Shown piece after piece: positions 45,369 to 54,803 of a stretch of DNA of 64,000 nt. The translations under genes and the position numbers were made by a program. The DNA lies in the NCBI GenBank assembly GCA_937941765.1, contig CALDGQ010000016.1:116431-180430 (forward strand), in the 5' to 3' direction. Under the pieces are notes generated by a model. That model had not been told where the DNA came from. It was given only the letters and a program-made list of their open reading frames with translations, and did no database searches. This DNA is from an uncultured Saprospiraceae bacterium (GTDB taxonomy: Bacteria; Bacteroidota; Bacteroidia; Chitinophagales; Saprospiraceae). Position 1 is the first letter of the stretch; each line of letters starts with the position of its first letter.

Positions 45369-46052
45369 CTATTGAACGATGAGTTTTTTAGTTACCGACT
45401 CACCTTGTTGATTGCTTAACGTTATTACATAAAAACCTGGAAGTAACTGGCCACGATCCAATTCGATATTACTCTCTTTTGTAGTAATTATGGACCCAAC
45501 CGTCTTTCCTGAAAAGCTCGTAATCGTCAGGTTGTGTTCTTCCCGATTCGGGTTGTTAATGGTAATAACGGTACTGGTTTTAAATGGGTTGGGCGCAATG
45601 GATACGGATCTTAGCGTTGAATTGATATTTTCTACATTGGTAGTAGAGGCATTGCAAGTATTATATAAATAAACAGGTGCATTGGCAGTTGACACGCCCA
45701 TTGGAACCATAAATTCACGATTGTGTCCATTGAAACCATCAGATACTGCACATCCTCCGCAACCACTGGTACCGTCTCCACACTCGTTTTGTCCCCAATC
45801 ATCTCCATTGACAAATTTATATTGAATCACTTGACCTTCCAAAGCGGATATCATAACTCCATAAATTCCATTGCCCATATCCACACAATCAGTGGAATTT
45901 GGTGACCAACCTTGGAATGAGCCGGCTGCATGAACACCACTTGAACTAATCGTTTCATTACTCAAATCTGTCTGTAACCATACGTCTACAAATTGGGCTT
46001 GAGCAAAATTAAACGCACTCATAAATAAAAATAGCATGTAGATTTTTTTCAT
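45369..46052 (-). CDS. Secreted glycan-binding-like protein with T9SS type A sorting domain
   Basis: A 227-residue protein with a signal peptide ending in NFAQAQ. Residues about 22-130 resemble a starch/glycogen-binding E-set fold: VHAAGSFQGWSPN, DMGNGIYGVMI, YKFVNGDDWGQNE and NREFMVP. A small Cys/Gly loop (ECGDGTSGCGGCAVSDG) sits in the middle. The last 80 residues are a T9SS type A domain: SIAPNPFKTSTVITI, NLTITSFSGKTVGSI, ELDRGQLLPGFYVITL and a final KKLIVQ. Carbohydrate binding is inferred from the fold; the protein lacks any catalytic domain. Confidence 0.82.
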   Translation of the reverse strand: MKKIYMLFLFMSAFNFAQAQFVDVWLQTDLSNETISSSGVHAAGSFQGWSPNSTDCVDMGNGIYGVMISALEGQVIQYKFVNGDDWGQNECGDGTSGCGGCAVSDGFNGHNREFMVPMGVSTANAPVYLYNTCNASTTNVENINSTLRSVSIAPNPFKTSTVITINNPNREEHNLTITSFSGKTVGSIITTKESNIELDRGQLLPGFYVITLSNQQGESVTKKLIVQ

Positions 46053-46089
46053 AATTATAATTTTAAGTTTTCGAAATAATTGTATTAAC

Positions 46090-46097
46090 CAAAGTTA
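46090..46097 (-). promoter_or_regulatory. Bacteroidota -7 box upstream of the CBM-like gene
   Basis: On the minus strand TAACTTTG fits TAnnTTTG, 38 bases before the ATG at 46052. Confidence 0.55.
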
Positions 46098-46197
46098 GTA
46101 AACCAGCCGATAAAAATTCTGAATATTTATGCTTAATTTAGGGGATTATGGGCGATATACCTATTCCATTAATCTTTAATATTAAATTTTAACAAAA

Positions 46198-47850
46198 ATG
46201 ATTTTGAAATCCACTTTTAGCCTCATTGTTTGTTTGTTAATGAGTTCGTTTTTAACAGCTCAATCTACTTCTATGGAAGTGTATAATATTTTTCAAGCCA
46301 AATGCGCGAGTTGTCACAGTAATGCTAATCCCCAATCTCAATTGGATTTGGAAGGGAGTGGTGCTACTGTTGAATTAAGAGCATTGGATGTTTATAACAA
46401 CATATTTAATAAAACACCTAACAACGCACACGCAATCGCAAAGGGATATAAATTTATTTATCCTGGTCGCTCAGATAAAAGTTTTTTGTTTAGAAAAATT
46501 GCACCTGATTTTGATGAATCGGTAAACGTTCATTTGCTAGAAGATGGAGTGATGCCTCCATATGGTTCTGATGAATTGACTGAGATAGAAAAAGAAATGA
46601 TCCGCCAATGGATTTTGTTTGGAGCTCCTTCAACTGGCCAAGTTGTCAACCCTACGATTATTGAAAATTATTATAATGGTGCGGTACAAGAAGAAAGTTT
46701 TCCTGACGGTCCACCACCTGCACCAGATGCTTCGGAAGGATTTCAAATCAAAATGGGTCCTTTCTTTTTAAATCCTGCTGGACAAGCTTTTGATGAGGCA
46801 GAATATTTTACAAAGTATGCTTTGGAATTACCTGAAGATGTAGAAGTGGCAAGATTAGATATTAAGATGTCTCCATTTTCTCATCACTTCATTATTTATA
46901 ATTTTGGTGGACAAGCTAACAATATACCTGCTGGTTTGAGAACCAATGCAAATCACAGCGATATTAGTTTTAGTGCAGTCGTGACAGAGCCAACTGATTT
47001 GAACCTGCCTGCAGGTACCGCCTTTAAATGGAATGATGACTTGGTATTAGATTTGAATTCTCATTATATCAATTATTCTCCATCAAATATCTTTAAAGCA
47101 GAAGCTTATGTGAATGTATACACCCAAGATTTAGGAACTGCAGCGCAAGAGATGAAAACGGAGTTGTATGTTAATTTTAATATTCCAATTCCTAACAATG
47201 GAAATCCGATTACCCATGATCAAGCAGTTGCTTTTCCAAATTTAGGAGATGTTTACGTTTGGGGAATTATGGGACATACGCACAAGTACGGAAGAGGATA
47301 TAAAATTTATGAACGTGAAGGACTTAACGTCGGTGATATCATTTATGATGGTGCATGTCCACAAGGTGTACCTAATTGTGTGAGTCCAAATTTCGATTAT
47401 CAACACATTCCTATGCGTTATTTTGAACCGCTCAGACCGACAACCATTTCTCCTGCAATTGGATTGCACCATGAAGCAACTTGGATTAATGATGGTCCTT
47501 CATCAGTAAATTTTGGATCCACTTCTGATGATGAAATGCAAGTAATGATATTGATGTATACTGAAGATATTGATGGAGTCGGAGTAGGTAGTGAAGATAT
47601 TGAAGTGGATGAAAATTATGTCATTTATCCAAATCCTTCCAATGGTACCACTTCATTTTACAATAAGTCGATGAATTCTTCTTTCGACGTCGAATTATTT
47701 GATATGACTGGAAAACAAATCCGATCTTATCAAAATATTTCTGTCAATCAATTTAATATGGAAAGAGGAGACTTGAAAAATGGAATGTACATGTACACCA
47801 TTCGAAATGAAAATGGTCAAACACAGACTGGTAAATTGATTTTTCAATAA
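46198..47850 (+). CDS. Cytochrome c / copper type II monooxygenase-like T9SS protein (copy 1)
   Basis: A 550-residue secreted protein. After the signal peptide comes a haem-binding CASCH (Cys36, Cys39, His40) in a planctomycete-type cytochrome c domain. The middle matches copper type II ascorbate-dependent monooxygenases (PHM/DBH fold). Candidate copper ligands are His229-His230 (FSHHFIIY) and His289 (LNSHYIN) for the first site, and His360, His362 (GHTHKYG) and Met447 (DDEMQVM) for the second. A T9SS type A domain ends it (IYPNPSNGTTSFYN, LKNGMYMYTI, KLIFQ). Oxidation of an extracellular substrate with electrons passing through haem is inferred. A close paralogue follows after 40 bases. Confidence 0.85.
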   Translation: MILKSTFSLIVCLLMSSFLTAQSTSMEVYNIFQAKCASCHSNANPQSQLDLEGSGATVELRALDVYNNIFNKTPNNAHAIAKGYKFIYPGRSDKSFLFRKIAPDFDESVNVHLLEDGVMPPYGSDELTEIEKEMIRQWILFGAPSTGQVVNPTIIENYYNGAVQEESFPDGPPPAPDASEGFQIKMGPFFLNPAGQAFDEAEYFTKYALELPEDVEVARLDIKMSPFSHHFIIYNFGGQANNIPAGLRTNANHSDISFSAVVTEPTDLNLPAGTAFKWNDDLVLDLNSHYINYSPSNIFKAEAYVNVYTQDLGTAAQEMKTELYVNFNIPIPNNGNPITHDQAVAFPNLGDVYVWGIMGHTHKYGRGYKIYEREGLNVGDIIYDGACPQGVPNCVSPNFDYQHIPMRYFEPLRPTTISPAIGLHHEATWINDGPSSVNFGSTSDDEMQVMILMYTEDIDGVGVGSEDIEVDENYVIYPNPSNGTTSFYNKSMNSSFDVELFDMTGKQIRSYQNISVNQFNMERGDLKNGMYMYTIRNENGQTQTGKLIFQ

Positions 47851-47890
47851 AACAAATTTAATTTTAAAACACACATTTATATAAATTAAA

Positions 47891-49540
47891 ATGAACACAC
47901 GCTTACTTATTATTGTAGCTATGCTATTTGCTACCAGTGGATTGTTCGCCCAATCTACGAATATTGAAGTCTATAACATCATGCAGACAAAATGTGCAGG
48001 CTGTCATAGTAATTCGAATCCTGAAGCAGGACTAGATCTTGAAGGAGTTGGAGCAACTGTTGCTGAAAGAGCAATGGATGTTTACAATAAAATAGCTAAC
48101 ATTACTCCTTCAAATGCGCATGCTGCAAGTAAAGGGTACAAACAAATTTACAAAGGAAGACCTGATAGAAGTTTTTTGTTTAGAAAAATTTCTAATGGTT
48201 TTGAGAATATGATTGCTGCTCATACGGATGAAGAAGCAACGATGCCTCCATCTAATCAACCACAATTGACGGATTATGAAAAGGAAGTTTTTCGCCAATG
48301 GATTCTTTATGGAGCACCTTCTTCAGGTAATGTAGTTGACCTTGCTTTGATTGAAGATTACTATACTAATGGAGGTGAAGCAGCATTTGAAACACCGCCA
48401 GCAGCGCCAGATCCTTCTGAAGGATTTCAAGTGAAAATGGGACCTTTCTTTATCCCACCTGCGTCCGAAAATGAATTTTATTTGAAGTATGAAGTTGATA
48501 TGGGAATCGCAAAAGAAGTGCATAGAGTTCACACAATTATCTCTCCGTATTCTCACCATTTTATTACCTATAAATTTTCAGATCCATCCGATGCAGCTAA
48601 TGTAAATGAAGGATTCAGATCTTTTAATGGATTTGCTCAAAACCCAATTGTTACCAGTGTTGCGGAAACTTCTGACATTAAACTTCCAAGTAAGACTGCT
48701 TTTTCTTGGGATGCTCAAGAAGTACTTGATTTAAATAGTCATTACATAAATTATTCTCCTGATAAAGTTTTCAAAGCGGAAGGATATTTGAATATCTATA
48801 CACAAGATGATGGAACTGCTTTAAAAGAAATGTATACAGTCTTGGTTCCTAACTTAAATATTTATATTCCTAACAATGGAAATGTAGATACCGAAGTTGC
48901 TTCAGTCAGTGCGTTTGGCAATCCTTTTGTTTGGCAGATTGGAGGGCACACACATCAATTAGGAACAGGTTACAAGATTTGGAAACAAACTCCTACGGGT
49001 GATTATGGAGAATTATTTTATGATGCATCTTGTCCAGGTGGAATTCCTGGATGTGTGTCTCCATATTATGATTATGCTCATATTCCTAACAGAGTGTGGC
49101 CTGAATTTTTTGGAATCAATTTAAGTCATGGTGTTATCCACGAAGCGACTTACGTCAATGATACCGATAGTCCTGTAGCATGGGGCCCTTTGTCGACAGA
49201 TGAAATGATGCTTTTTGCGATGATGTATGTAAATGATACAACTGGTTTGAATGTCAATACTATGGTTGACACAGATGATTTGACATTAAAAACAGACATG
49301 AGTGACATTATTGTTTATCCAAATCCAGTTCAAGATAATTTGCAAATCGTTTTACCAACAACTTCGGAAAATATCAATTTCAAATTATACGATTTACTTG
49401 GAAGGGAAGTGAAAGCCATTAATGCGATTTCTAAAGTTGAAACCTCAATTGATTTAAGTGAACTGAAAAATGGAATGTACTTATATGAATTTACAAATGA
49501 AAGTGGAGAGCGAAAATCTGGTAAGTTGTACAAAGAATAA
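47891..49540 (+). CDS. Cytochrome c / copper type II monooxygenase-like T9SS protein (copy 2)
   Basis: A 549-residue paralogue of the preceding gene with the same order of parts: a signal peptide (IIVAMLFATSGLFAQ), haem motif CAGCH (Cys35, Cys38, His39), and a copper monooxygenase-like core with SHHFITY, LNSHYINYSP, GHTHQLGTGY and STDEMMLFAMMY. The T9SS type A domain follows (IVYPNPVQDNLQIVL, LYDLLGREVKAI, LSELKNGMYLYEF, KLYKE). All six presumptive copper ligands are kept in both copies. The 40-base spacing indicates one transcript, which suggests either a heteromeric pair or enzymes of different substrate range. Confidence 0.85.
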   Translation: MNTRLLIIVAMLFATSGLFAQSTNIEVYNIMQTKCAGCHSNSNPEAGLDLEGVGATVAERAMDVYNKIANITPSNAHAASKGYKQIYKGRPDRSFLFRKISNGFENMIAAHTDEEATMPPSNQPQLTDYEKEVFRQWILYGAPSSGNVVDLALIEDYYTNGGEAAFETPPAAPDPSEGFQVKMGPFFIPPASENEFYLKYEVDMGIAKEVHRVHTIISPYSHHFITYKFSDPSDAANVNEGFRSFNGFAQNPIVTSVAETSDIKLPSKTAFSWDAQEVLDLNSHYINYSPDKVFKAEGYLNIYTQDDGTALKEMYTVLVPNLNIYIPNNGNVDTEVASVSAFGNPFVWQIGGHTHQLGTGYKIWKQTPTGDYGELFYDASCPGGIPGCVSPYYDYAHIPNRVWPEFFGINLSHGVIHEATYVNDTDSPVAWGPLSTDEMMLFAMMYVNDTTGLNVNTMVDTDDLTLKTDMSDIIVYPNPVQDNLQIVLPTTSENINFKLYDLLGREVKAINAISKVETSIDLSELKNGMYLYEFTNESGERKSGKLYKE

Positions 49541-49710
49541 ATGTTGTAAATGTCAACTTTTTGTTGGCGATAAGCTATAAAAGTAGTGAAGAATGTGTTA
49601 TTCCAAAATGGGGTGGACACATTTTTTTTGATTAGGTGCTGAATACAGTGGGACCTTTTTCGAAAGGTATAAATTTTTCCAATAAGGAATAAAAGAAGGT
49701 TAACCTCCCC

Positions 49711-49739
49711 AAACTTGCATACCAAAGGTATGCAAGTTT
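49711..49739. terminator. Hairpin 1 downstream of the copper oxidase pair
   Basis: AAACTTGCATACC pairs with GGTATGCAAGTTT around AAA, followed by a T. It is probably an intrinsic terminator, though 170 bases after the stop codon. Confidence 0.65.
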
Positions 49740-49789
49740 TAAGGTCAGTTGTTTTAGTAAGCTTTTGTTTTTTAGGGGATAAAAATAAG

Positions 49790-49825
49790 AGAAGCCGACC
49801 ATCTTCTTGGTCGGCTTTCTTTTTG
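49790..49825 (+). terminator. Hairpin 2 downstream of the copper oxidase pair
   Basis: AGAAGCCGACCA pairs with TGGTCGGCTTTCT around TCTTCT and ends in TTTTT, a convincing terminator. Confidence 0.8.
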
Positions 49826-49860
49826 GTCAATATGCCGGTTTTTGGGAAGCAATATTGACC
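49825..49860. repeat. Hairpin 3 in the 49.5-50.3 kb gap
   Basis: GGTCAATAT and ATATTGACC form a perfect 9-bp stem around 18 bases, directly after the terminator. The remaining part of the 720-base gap (49861-50260) is AT-rich, has a weak CTGCTCT/AGAGCAG pair and a GC-richer patch near 50141-50172, and shows no gene. Confidence 0.5.
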
Positions 49861-50260
49861 GCTGCTCTTTAGTGATAACCTCCGAATTGAATGTGTAGTT
49901 TTCAGAGCAGAAAAAAAAATTTTTGCAATTCAAACAATCATCTTACCACGGATAATTGTCTAATTAAAACAAAGTGTAGTTTTGATATAAACTTAAAACG
50001 AAAAAACTATTTCTCTCTAATTAAGTGCACAGTGTAAATGCACTGGAATAATAAAAAATCGGTTTTCGGGGAAAAATAACCATAAAAAAAGAATACAAAA
50101 TTTATCTTTTCTCCGAACTGTTAATGCTAATGTAAGGCAAGGGGGTCCGGTGGCATTACCTGTTTTGCCAAAATTGTGACCGATTAAATGAAAGGAATGT
50201 TAGATGTGAAATTGCTTAATTACTAGATGTTTATGTAAAACGATAGAGATTAGAGGTAGA

Positions 50261-52567
50261 TTAAGCTAATTTTTGCATTACACTTTTCTTTAATGTGACA
50301 TAAACCTGCTTGGATGCTGGTGTGTAACTTTTGTCAGCAAATAAATCTACAGGAACCAAAACATTGGCTTCTGGAAAGTAGGTTGCAACGCAGTTTTCTG
50401 GTATATCGTAACTAACTATTTTAAAATGAGGTGCTTGTCTAATGACGTCATTATAATTGCTTTGCAGGTCGATGTATGCTCCATTTTTGTAGCCTGCTTT
50501 TTTGATATCATTTTTATTCATTAAAATAACTCGGCGACCATTTAAAATTCCTCGATAGCGATCGTCCAAACCATAAATTGTGGTATTAAATTGGTCATGA
50601 CTACGTATTGTCATCATGATATATTCATCGTCCTTTAAGTCGTGAGTAGGTAATGGATTGACTGAAAAATTAGCTTTCCCAGTACTAGTTTTGAAATCAC
50701 CATCTCTAGCACCATTTGGTAAATAAAATCCTCCTGGTTCACGTACTCTTTTATTGTAATTATCAAAACCTGGAATAACAGCTTCTATCAAAGATCTAAT
50801 TTTGTCATAATCAGCAGCCAATGCTTCCCAATCTGTTGTTGAATTTTTTAAGGTAGCCATTGCAAGTTTAGCAACAATTGCTGGTTCACTTAACAAATGC
50901 TCAGAAGCTGGTGGTAAACTCCCTCGTGATGAGTGTACGATGCCCATAGAATTTTCTACGGAAACGAATTGTTCTCCACTTGATTGATTGTCCTTTTCTG
51001 TTCTACCAAGACAAGGCAAAATTATGGCTGTCTTACCGGTAATCAAATGACTTCGATTGAGTTTAGTTGAAACTTGAACAGTCAAATTACATTTTTGCAG
51101 CGCGGCAGCTGTATAATCTGTATCAGGTGTTGCAGATAAAAAATTGCCACCCATTGCAAAGAAAACTTTCACTTTGCAATCATGCATTGCGTTGATTGCT
51201 TCTACCGTATTATATCCATGTTCACGTGGTGGATTAAATTTACAAACTGATTCTAGTTTATCTAAGAATGGCTTTTTAGGTCGGTCATAAATGCCCATTG
51301 TCCGATCTCCTTGTACATTGCTATGTCCGCGTACAGGACACGTGCCAGCACCAGGAATCCCAATACTTCCTTTTAATAACAATAAGTTGACAACTTCTTT
51401 TATGTTTTGAACTCCGTTCTTATGTTGTGTTAGACCCATTGCCCAGCAAGTAATTATTTTTTTTGAATCAGCAATCATTTCGGCTGCTTCATGAATTTTG
51501 GAGAGTGGTACACCGCAATTTTCTGATAATTCGTTTAAGTCATAATTGGCAAGTGAATTAATAAATTCCTCATATCCTTTTGTGCTTTTTTTGATGAAAT
51601 CATGATCAAAAATATTACCATTGGCTTGTTCTTTATCCCATAGAATTTTCAAAATGGCTTTGATAAGAGCGACATCTCCATTGATTTTGACTTGTAGAAA
51701 TAAATCTGTCAATGCAGTTCCAGCGCCAGCCATATCCGCAATACTTTGCGGATGCTTAAACCGTATCAGTCCTGTCTCCGGAAGCGGATTGATGGTAATA
51801 ATTTTTGCACCAGCTTTTTTTGCTTTTTGCAATGCAGACAACATCCTTGGGTGATTGGTTCCTGGATTTTGACCTATTACGATTATTAAATCCGTGATAT
51901 AAAAGTCTTCTAATTTTACAGATCCTTTTCCTATACCTACTGTTTCTGACAAAGCTACGCCACTTGATTCATGACACATATTGGAGCAGTCTGGCATATT
52001 GTTGGTGCCATATTCTCTAACAAATAATTGATAGAGAAAAGCTGCTTCATTACTGGTTCTTCCTGAGGTATAAAAAACGGATTCGTTTGGAGAATTACAG
52101 TTATTTAATTCCGTAGCGATGGTATTAAATGCATCTTCCCAAGAAATGGGTTCATAATGTTGAGAACCTGCTTTCAAAATCATTGGTTCTGTCAATCGAC
52201 CACTTTTTCCTATTTTATAATCTGACCAATTGGAGAGGGTAGTGATATCATATTTTTCGAAAAATGCGCTGGTGACTCTTTTAGTGGTTGCTTCTTCTGC
52301 AATTGCTTTGGCACCATTCTCACAATACTCTCCCAAGCTAGATCGGTGATCATCGGGATCAGGCCAAGCACAACCTGGACAATCAAAACCAGACATTTGA
52401 TTGACACTAAACAAAGTGGACTTACAACTGCTTAAGTTCATTTCCTTTCGTACATGACTCAATGAAGAAATAACAGCGGGCATTCCTGCAGCTACTTTTT
52501 TTGGAGCAACTATTTTGATATCCTCTTTTTCAATTGGAGGCGTAGCGCATAATTTTTGATTCTTCAT
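50261..52567 (-). CDS. FdhA-like molybdopterin oxidoreductase (YdeP/FdhF-like family)
   Basis: A 768-residue cytoplasmic Mo-bis-MGD oxidoreductase related to formate dehydrogenase alpha subunits of the YdeP type. The N-terminus has Cys63 and Cys66 in GFDCPGCAWPDPD and Cys82 in EYCENGAKA, probably iron-sulfur ligands. The probable Mo-site segment is DCSNMCHESSGVALSE. IVIGQNPGTNHPRML and GSIGIPGAGTCPVRGHSNVQ are cofactor-binding motifs, and the MGD-binding C-terminal domain begins at IMMTIRSHDQFNTTI. There is no Tat signal. No NADH-linked or membrane partner subunits are present. The substrate is not certain; YdeP is linked to acid resistance in E. coli. It follows the DUF7009-like gene by one base. 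Confidence 0.88.
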   Translation of the reverse strand: MKNQKLCATPPIEKEDIKIVAPKKVAAGMPAVISSLSHVRKEMNLSSCKSTLFSVNQMSGFDCPGCAWPDPDDHRSSLGEYCENGAKAIAEEATTKRVTSAFFEKYDITTLSNWSDYKIGKSGRLTEPMILKAGSQHYEPISWEDAFNTIATELNNCNSPNESVFYTSGRTSNEAAFLYQLFVREYGTNNMPDCSNMCHESSGVALSETVGIGKGSVKLEDFYITDLIIVIGQNPGTNHPRMLSALQKAKKAGAKIITINPLPETGLIRFKHPQSIADMAGAGTALTDLFLQVKINGDVALIKAILKILWDKEQANGNIFDHDFIKKSTKGYEEFINSLANYDLNELSENCGVPLSKIHEAAEMIADSKKIITCWAMGLTQHKNGVQNIKEVVNLLLLKGSIGIPGAGTCPVRGHSNVQGDRTMGIYDRPKKPFLDKLESVCKFNPPREHGYNTVEAINAMHDCKVKVFFAMGGNFLSATPDTDYTAAALQKCNLTVQVSTKLNRSHLITGKTAIILPCLGRTEKDNQSSGEQFVSVENSMGIVHSSRGSLPPASEHLLSEPAIVAKLAMATLKNSTTDWEALAADYDKIRSLIEAVIPGFDNYNKRVREPGGFYLPNGARDGDFKTSTGKANFSVNPLPTHDLKDDEYIMMTIRSHDQFNTTIYGLDDRYRGILNGRRVILMNKNDIKKAGYKNGAYIDLQSNYNDVIRQAPHFKIVSYDIPENCVATYFPEANVLVPVDLFADKSYTPASKQVYVTLKKSVMQKLA

Positions 52568-52568
52568 T

Positions 52569-52940
52569 TTAGCAAGTTAAGTTTGGATTTGGGTAGGCAT
52601 CAGATTCATCTTCTCCTGTTCGTTCTGTCAAGCAAGCGAAATCTTTTTCAATTAATATCTGCAGATCTGGAGCGTCAAATAATTCCTTTAGATACTTTAT
52701 TGAAACCAAGTCTGTATTTACCCAATTGTCCATTTTATTTTTTGGTACCTGGACTTCAATTCTATTAGGTTCATATTTGACATCAATGAAATCGGTTGAA
52801 GTTTCGATAATCGCATAAGTCATTTTTCCATCTGGGCCAAAGTTAATTTGACTTTCAAAACTACCTTTGTCCGCTAATTCTGCAACTTCACTTTTCGTTA
52901 GCCTCAATCTTATTGAATTGTCTTTAATTCGTAGTTTCAT
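52569..52940 (-). CDS. Small conserved protein upstream of the molybdoenzyme (DUF7009-like)
   Basis: A 123-residue soluble protein, MKLRIKDNSIRLRLTKSEVAE at the N-terminus (first 20 given here and the Glu after), with a beta-rich middle (KMTYAIIETSTDFIDVKYEP) and an acidic end carrying two Cys (DFACLTERTGEDESD and NPNLTC). Its stop lies one base before the molybdoenzyme ATG, so the two are tightly coupled. From memory this small protein recurs beside FdhA-like genes in Bacteroidota (DUF7009), suggesting a chaperone or accessory role; this is inference. Confidence 0.7.
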   Translation of the reverse strand: MKLRIKDNSIRLRLTKSEVAELADKGSFESQINFGPDGKMTYAIIETSTDFIDVKYEPNRIEVQVPKNKMDNWVNTDLVSIKYLKELFDAPDLQILIEKDFACLTERTGEDESDAYPNPNLTC

Positions 52941-53048
52941 TATTCAAATTTTGTTTTATGTAATTTATACAAATTTTATAAAATTGACAGGGTTATAAAT
53001 TGAATTGTCCGATAATGTTTATTTTATGGTTGCGCTAAAGTAAAAAAT

Positions 53049-53966
53049 ATGAATCTACAATTAATGGAATGGAAATCTGAAGGGGAATTCATCTCTTTCG
53101 GAACTCGACAATATCAACTGTTTGTCAAACAAATGGGTACAACCAAAGCGACTGCTGATAAAACTTTGTTGTTATTGCATGGATTCCCAGAATCATCTTT
53201 TTCCTATCATAAAATTGTGGAAGGAATGCTGAAAATATTTGATCGAATTATTATGTTTGATATGATTGGATATGGCTTTAGTGATAAACCTAGTGATGAT
53301 TATTCGTACTCTTTATTGGAACAAGCAGATTCAGTATTAGAAGTTTGGAAATATTTTGGGATCAAAGGCGGACACTTGTTAGCACATGATATGGGAAATA
53401 GTGTAGCTACTGAAATCATTGCTAGACATAACGAAAACGCACTGCCTCAATGGTTTTCTGAAGGATTGAAAAGTTTGACATTGACGAACGGGAGTGTTGT
53501 GTTAAAATTAGCCAGTTTAAGATTTATGCAAAAAATGTTGTTGACTAGATTAGGGTTTCTATTTGGGAAATTTGTCAATTATCCAGTATTCAGACAGCAA
53601 GTATTAAGCGCTCATGGAAATGGAACCTTATCCGAGGAAGCCATCCTAACATTGTGGGAAGGAAATAAATTAAAGAATGGACATAAGCAATCTCATCTAA
53701 CTATTAAATATTATCACGATCGAAAACGGTATGAAACAATTCGATGGCTTCCGGCAATTGCAGATGCAGATTTACCAATTCATATTTGTTGGGGAAATGA
53801 TGATCAAGTTGCGAGAGTCGAAATGGCATATTATCTGAAAGAACACGTTTGTAAAAATGCAGTTCTAACAATCATGGATCGGGTCGGACACTTTGGTCAG
53901 TTGGGAGAACCTGAAAGATGGATTGATGCGGTAGGGACGTTTTATAAAAATGTCCCTAATGCATGA
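53049..53966 (+). CDS. Alpha/beta hydrolase (haloalkane dehalogenase / epoxide hydrolase type)
   Basis: A 305-residue alpha/beta hydrolase. The oxyanion motif LLLHGFPESSFSYHK is followed by FDMIGYGFSDKP, and the nucleophile elbow is LLAHDMGNSVA, with Asp114 rather than Ser. An Asp nucleophile marks the haloalkane dehalogenase/epoxide hydrolase branch and argues against a simple esterase. The catalytic His is His281 in DRVGHFGQLGEPE, and an acidic residue is in CWGNDDQVA. Its stop abuts the convergent fdhD stop with no spacing, so there is no room for a separate terminator. The substrate is unknown. Confidence 0.85.
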   Translation: MNLQLMEWKSEGEFISFGTRQYQLFVKQMGTTKATADKTLLLLHGFPESSFSYHKIVEGMLKIFDRIIMFDMIGYGFSDKPSDDYSYSLLEQADSVLEVWKYFGIKGGHLLAHDMGNSVATEIIARHNENALPQWFSEGLKSLTLTNGSVVLKLASLRFMQKMLLTRLGFLFGKFVNYPVFRQQVLSAHGNGTLSEEAILTLWEGNKLKNGHKQSHLTIKYYHDRKRYETIRWLPAIADADLPIHICWGNDDQVARVEMAYYLKEHVCKNAVLTIMDRVGHFGQLGEPERWIDAVGTFYKNVPNA

Positions 53967-54803
53967 TTAATCAATTCTATTGGGGTGACAGTAAATATTA
54001 AACCCATTTGATTTTGCAAATCCAATCAAGGTCATATTTGATTCTTCTGCCAACTCAATTGCTAAACTGGAAGGAGCGCCAACGGCTACTAAAATCGGAA
54101 CTCCTGACATTGCGGCTTTTTGTATTAGTTCAAAACTTGCTCGACCGCTAACTAACATAATGTGGTCAGACAATGGCAATTGGTTATTCATCATTACATT
54201 CCCAATTAATTTGTCCATTGCATTATGTCTGCCGACATCTTCTTGGGCATCTACGAAATTTCCTTTTAGATCAAACAATGCAGTTGCGTGAATGCCGCCA
54301 GTAGAAGCAAACAATTTTTGATTTTGATTTAGTAATTCGGGAAGCTTATATATTATTTCTTTTTTAATGATGGGAGATTGAGAATTGATTTTAAATGAGC
54401 TCGTAGTTTTTACGGCTTCAATGGAAGTTTTTCCACAAACACCACAGCTTGAAGTAGTATAGAAATTTCGTTCTAGTTTCTTTAAATCGACTGTTGCACT
54501 TTCATTTAGTTGGACCATTATTCGATTTGAATCAGGATTTCCTAGTACATTTTTTTTAAAGTCTATCTCTTGAATCGCTGATGGATGTTTTATGATTCCT
54601 TCTGTAAATAGAAAACCAGCTGCTAACAATGGATCTGCTCCTGGAGTTCTCATTGTTATTGAAATTACTTTTTCAATAATAAGCTCGTTTTCTAAATATT
54701 GTATAATAATTTCCAAAGGATCTTCAATGGCAGATGAATCTTCAACAATTGTTCGTTGTTCTGCTTGGATTTTTGTGATACTTATTTTCTTGCTGCCTTT
54801 CAT
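53967..54803 (-). CDS. fdhD: Formate dehydrogenase accessory sulfurtransferase FdhD
   Basis: FdhD carries sulfur from the cysteine desulfurase to the molybdenum cofactor of formate dehydrogenase-type enzymes. The 278-residue length is normal. The sulfur-carrying cysteines are Cys120 and Cys123 in TTSSCGVCGKTS. Other signatures are DPLLAAGFLFTEGI, STGGIHATALFD, QEDVGRHNAMDKLIG and MLVSGRASFELIQKAAM. It belongs with the FdhA-like enzyme at 50261-52567 but is separated from it by the convergent hydrolase gene. Confidence 0.95.
   Translation of the reverse strand: MKGSKKISITKIQAEQRTIVEDSSAIEDPLEIIIQYLENELIIEKVISITMRTPGADPLLAAGFLFTEGIIKHPSAIQEIDFKKNVLGNPDSNRIMVQLNESATVDLKKLERNFYTTSSCGVCGKTSIEAVKTTSSFKINSQSPIIKKEIIYKLPELLNQNQKLFASTGGIHATALFDLKGNFVDAQEDVGRHNAMDKLIGNVMMNNQLPLSDHIMLVSGRASFELIQKAAMSGVPILVAVGAPSSLAIELAEESNMTLIGFAKSNGFNIYCHPNRID

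Noticed and set aside
49330..49830. Minus-strand 166-codon frame over the gap after the oxidase pair
   Set aside because: It overlaps the end of a well-supported gene and runs through two terminator hairpins; the composition is not protein-like.
50101..50260. Possible molybdenum-cofactor riboswitch near the FdhA-like gene
   Set aside because: The GC-richer patch lies beyond the 3' end of that gene, not in its leader, and no Moco-RNA pattern could be recognised.
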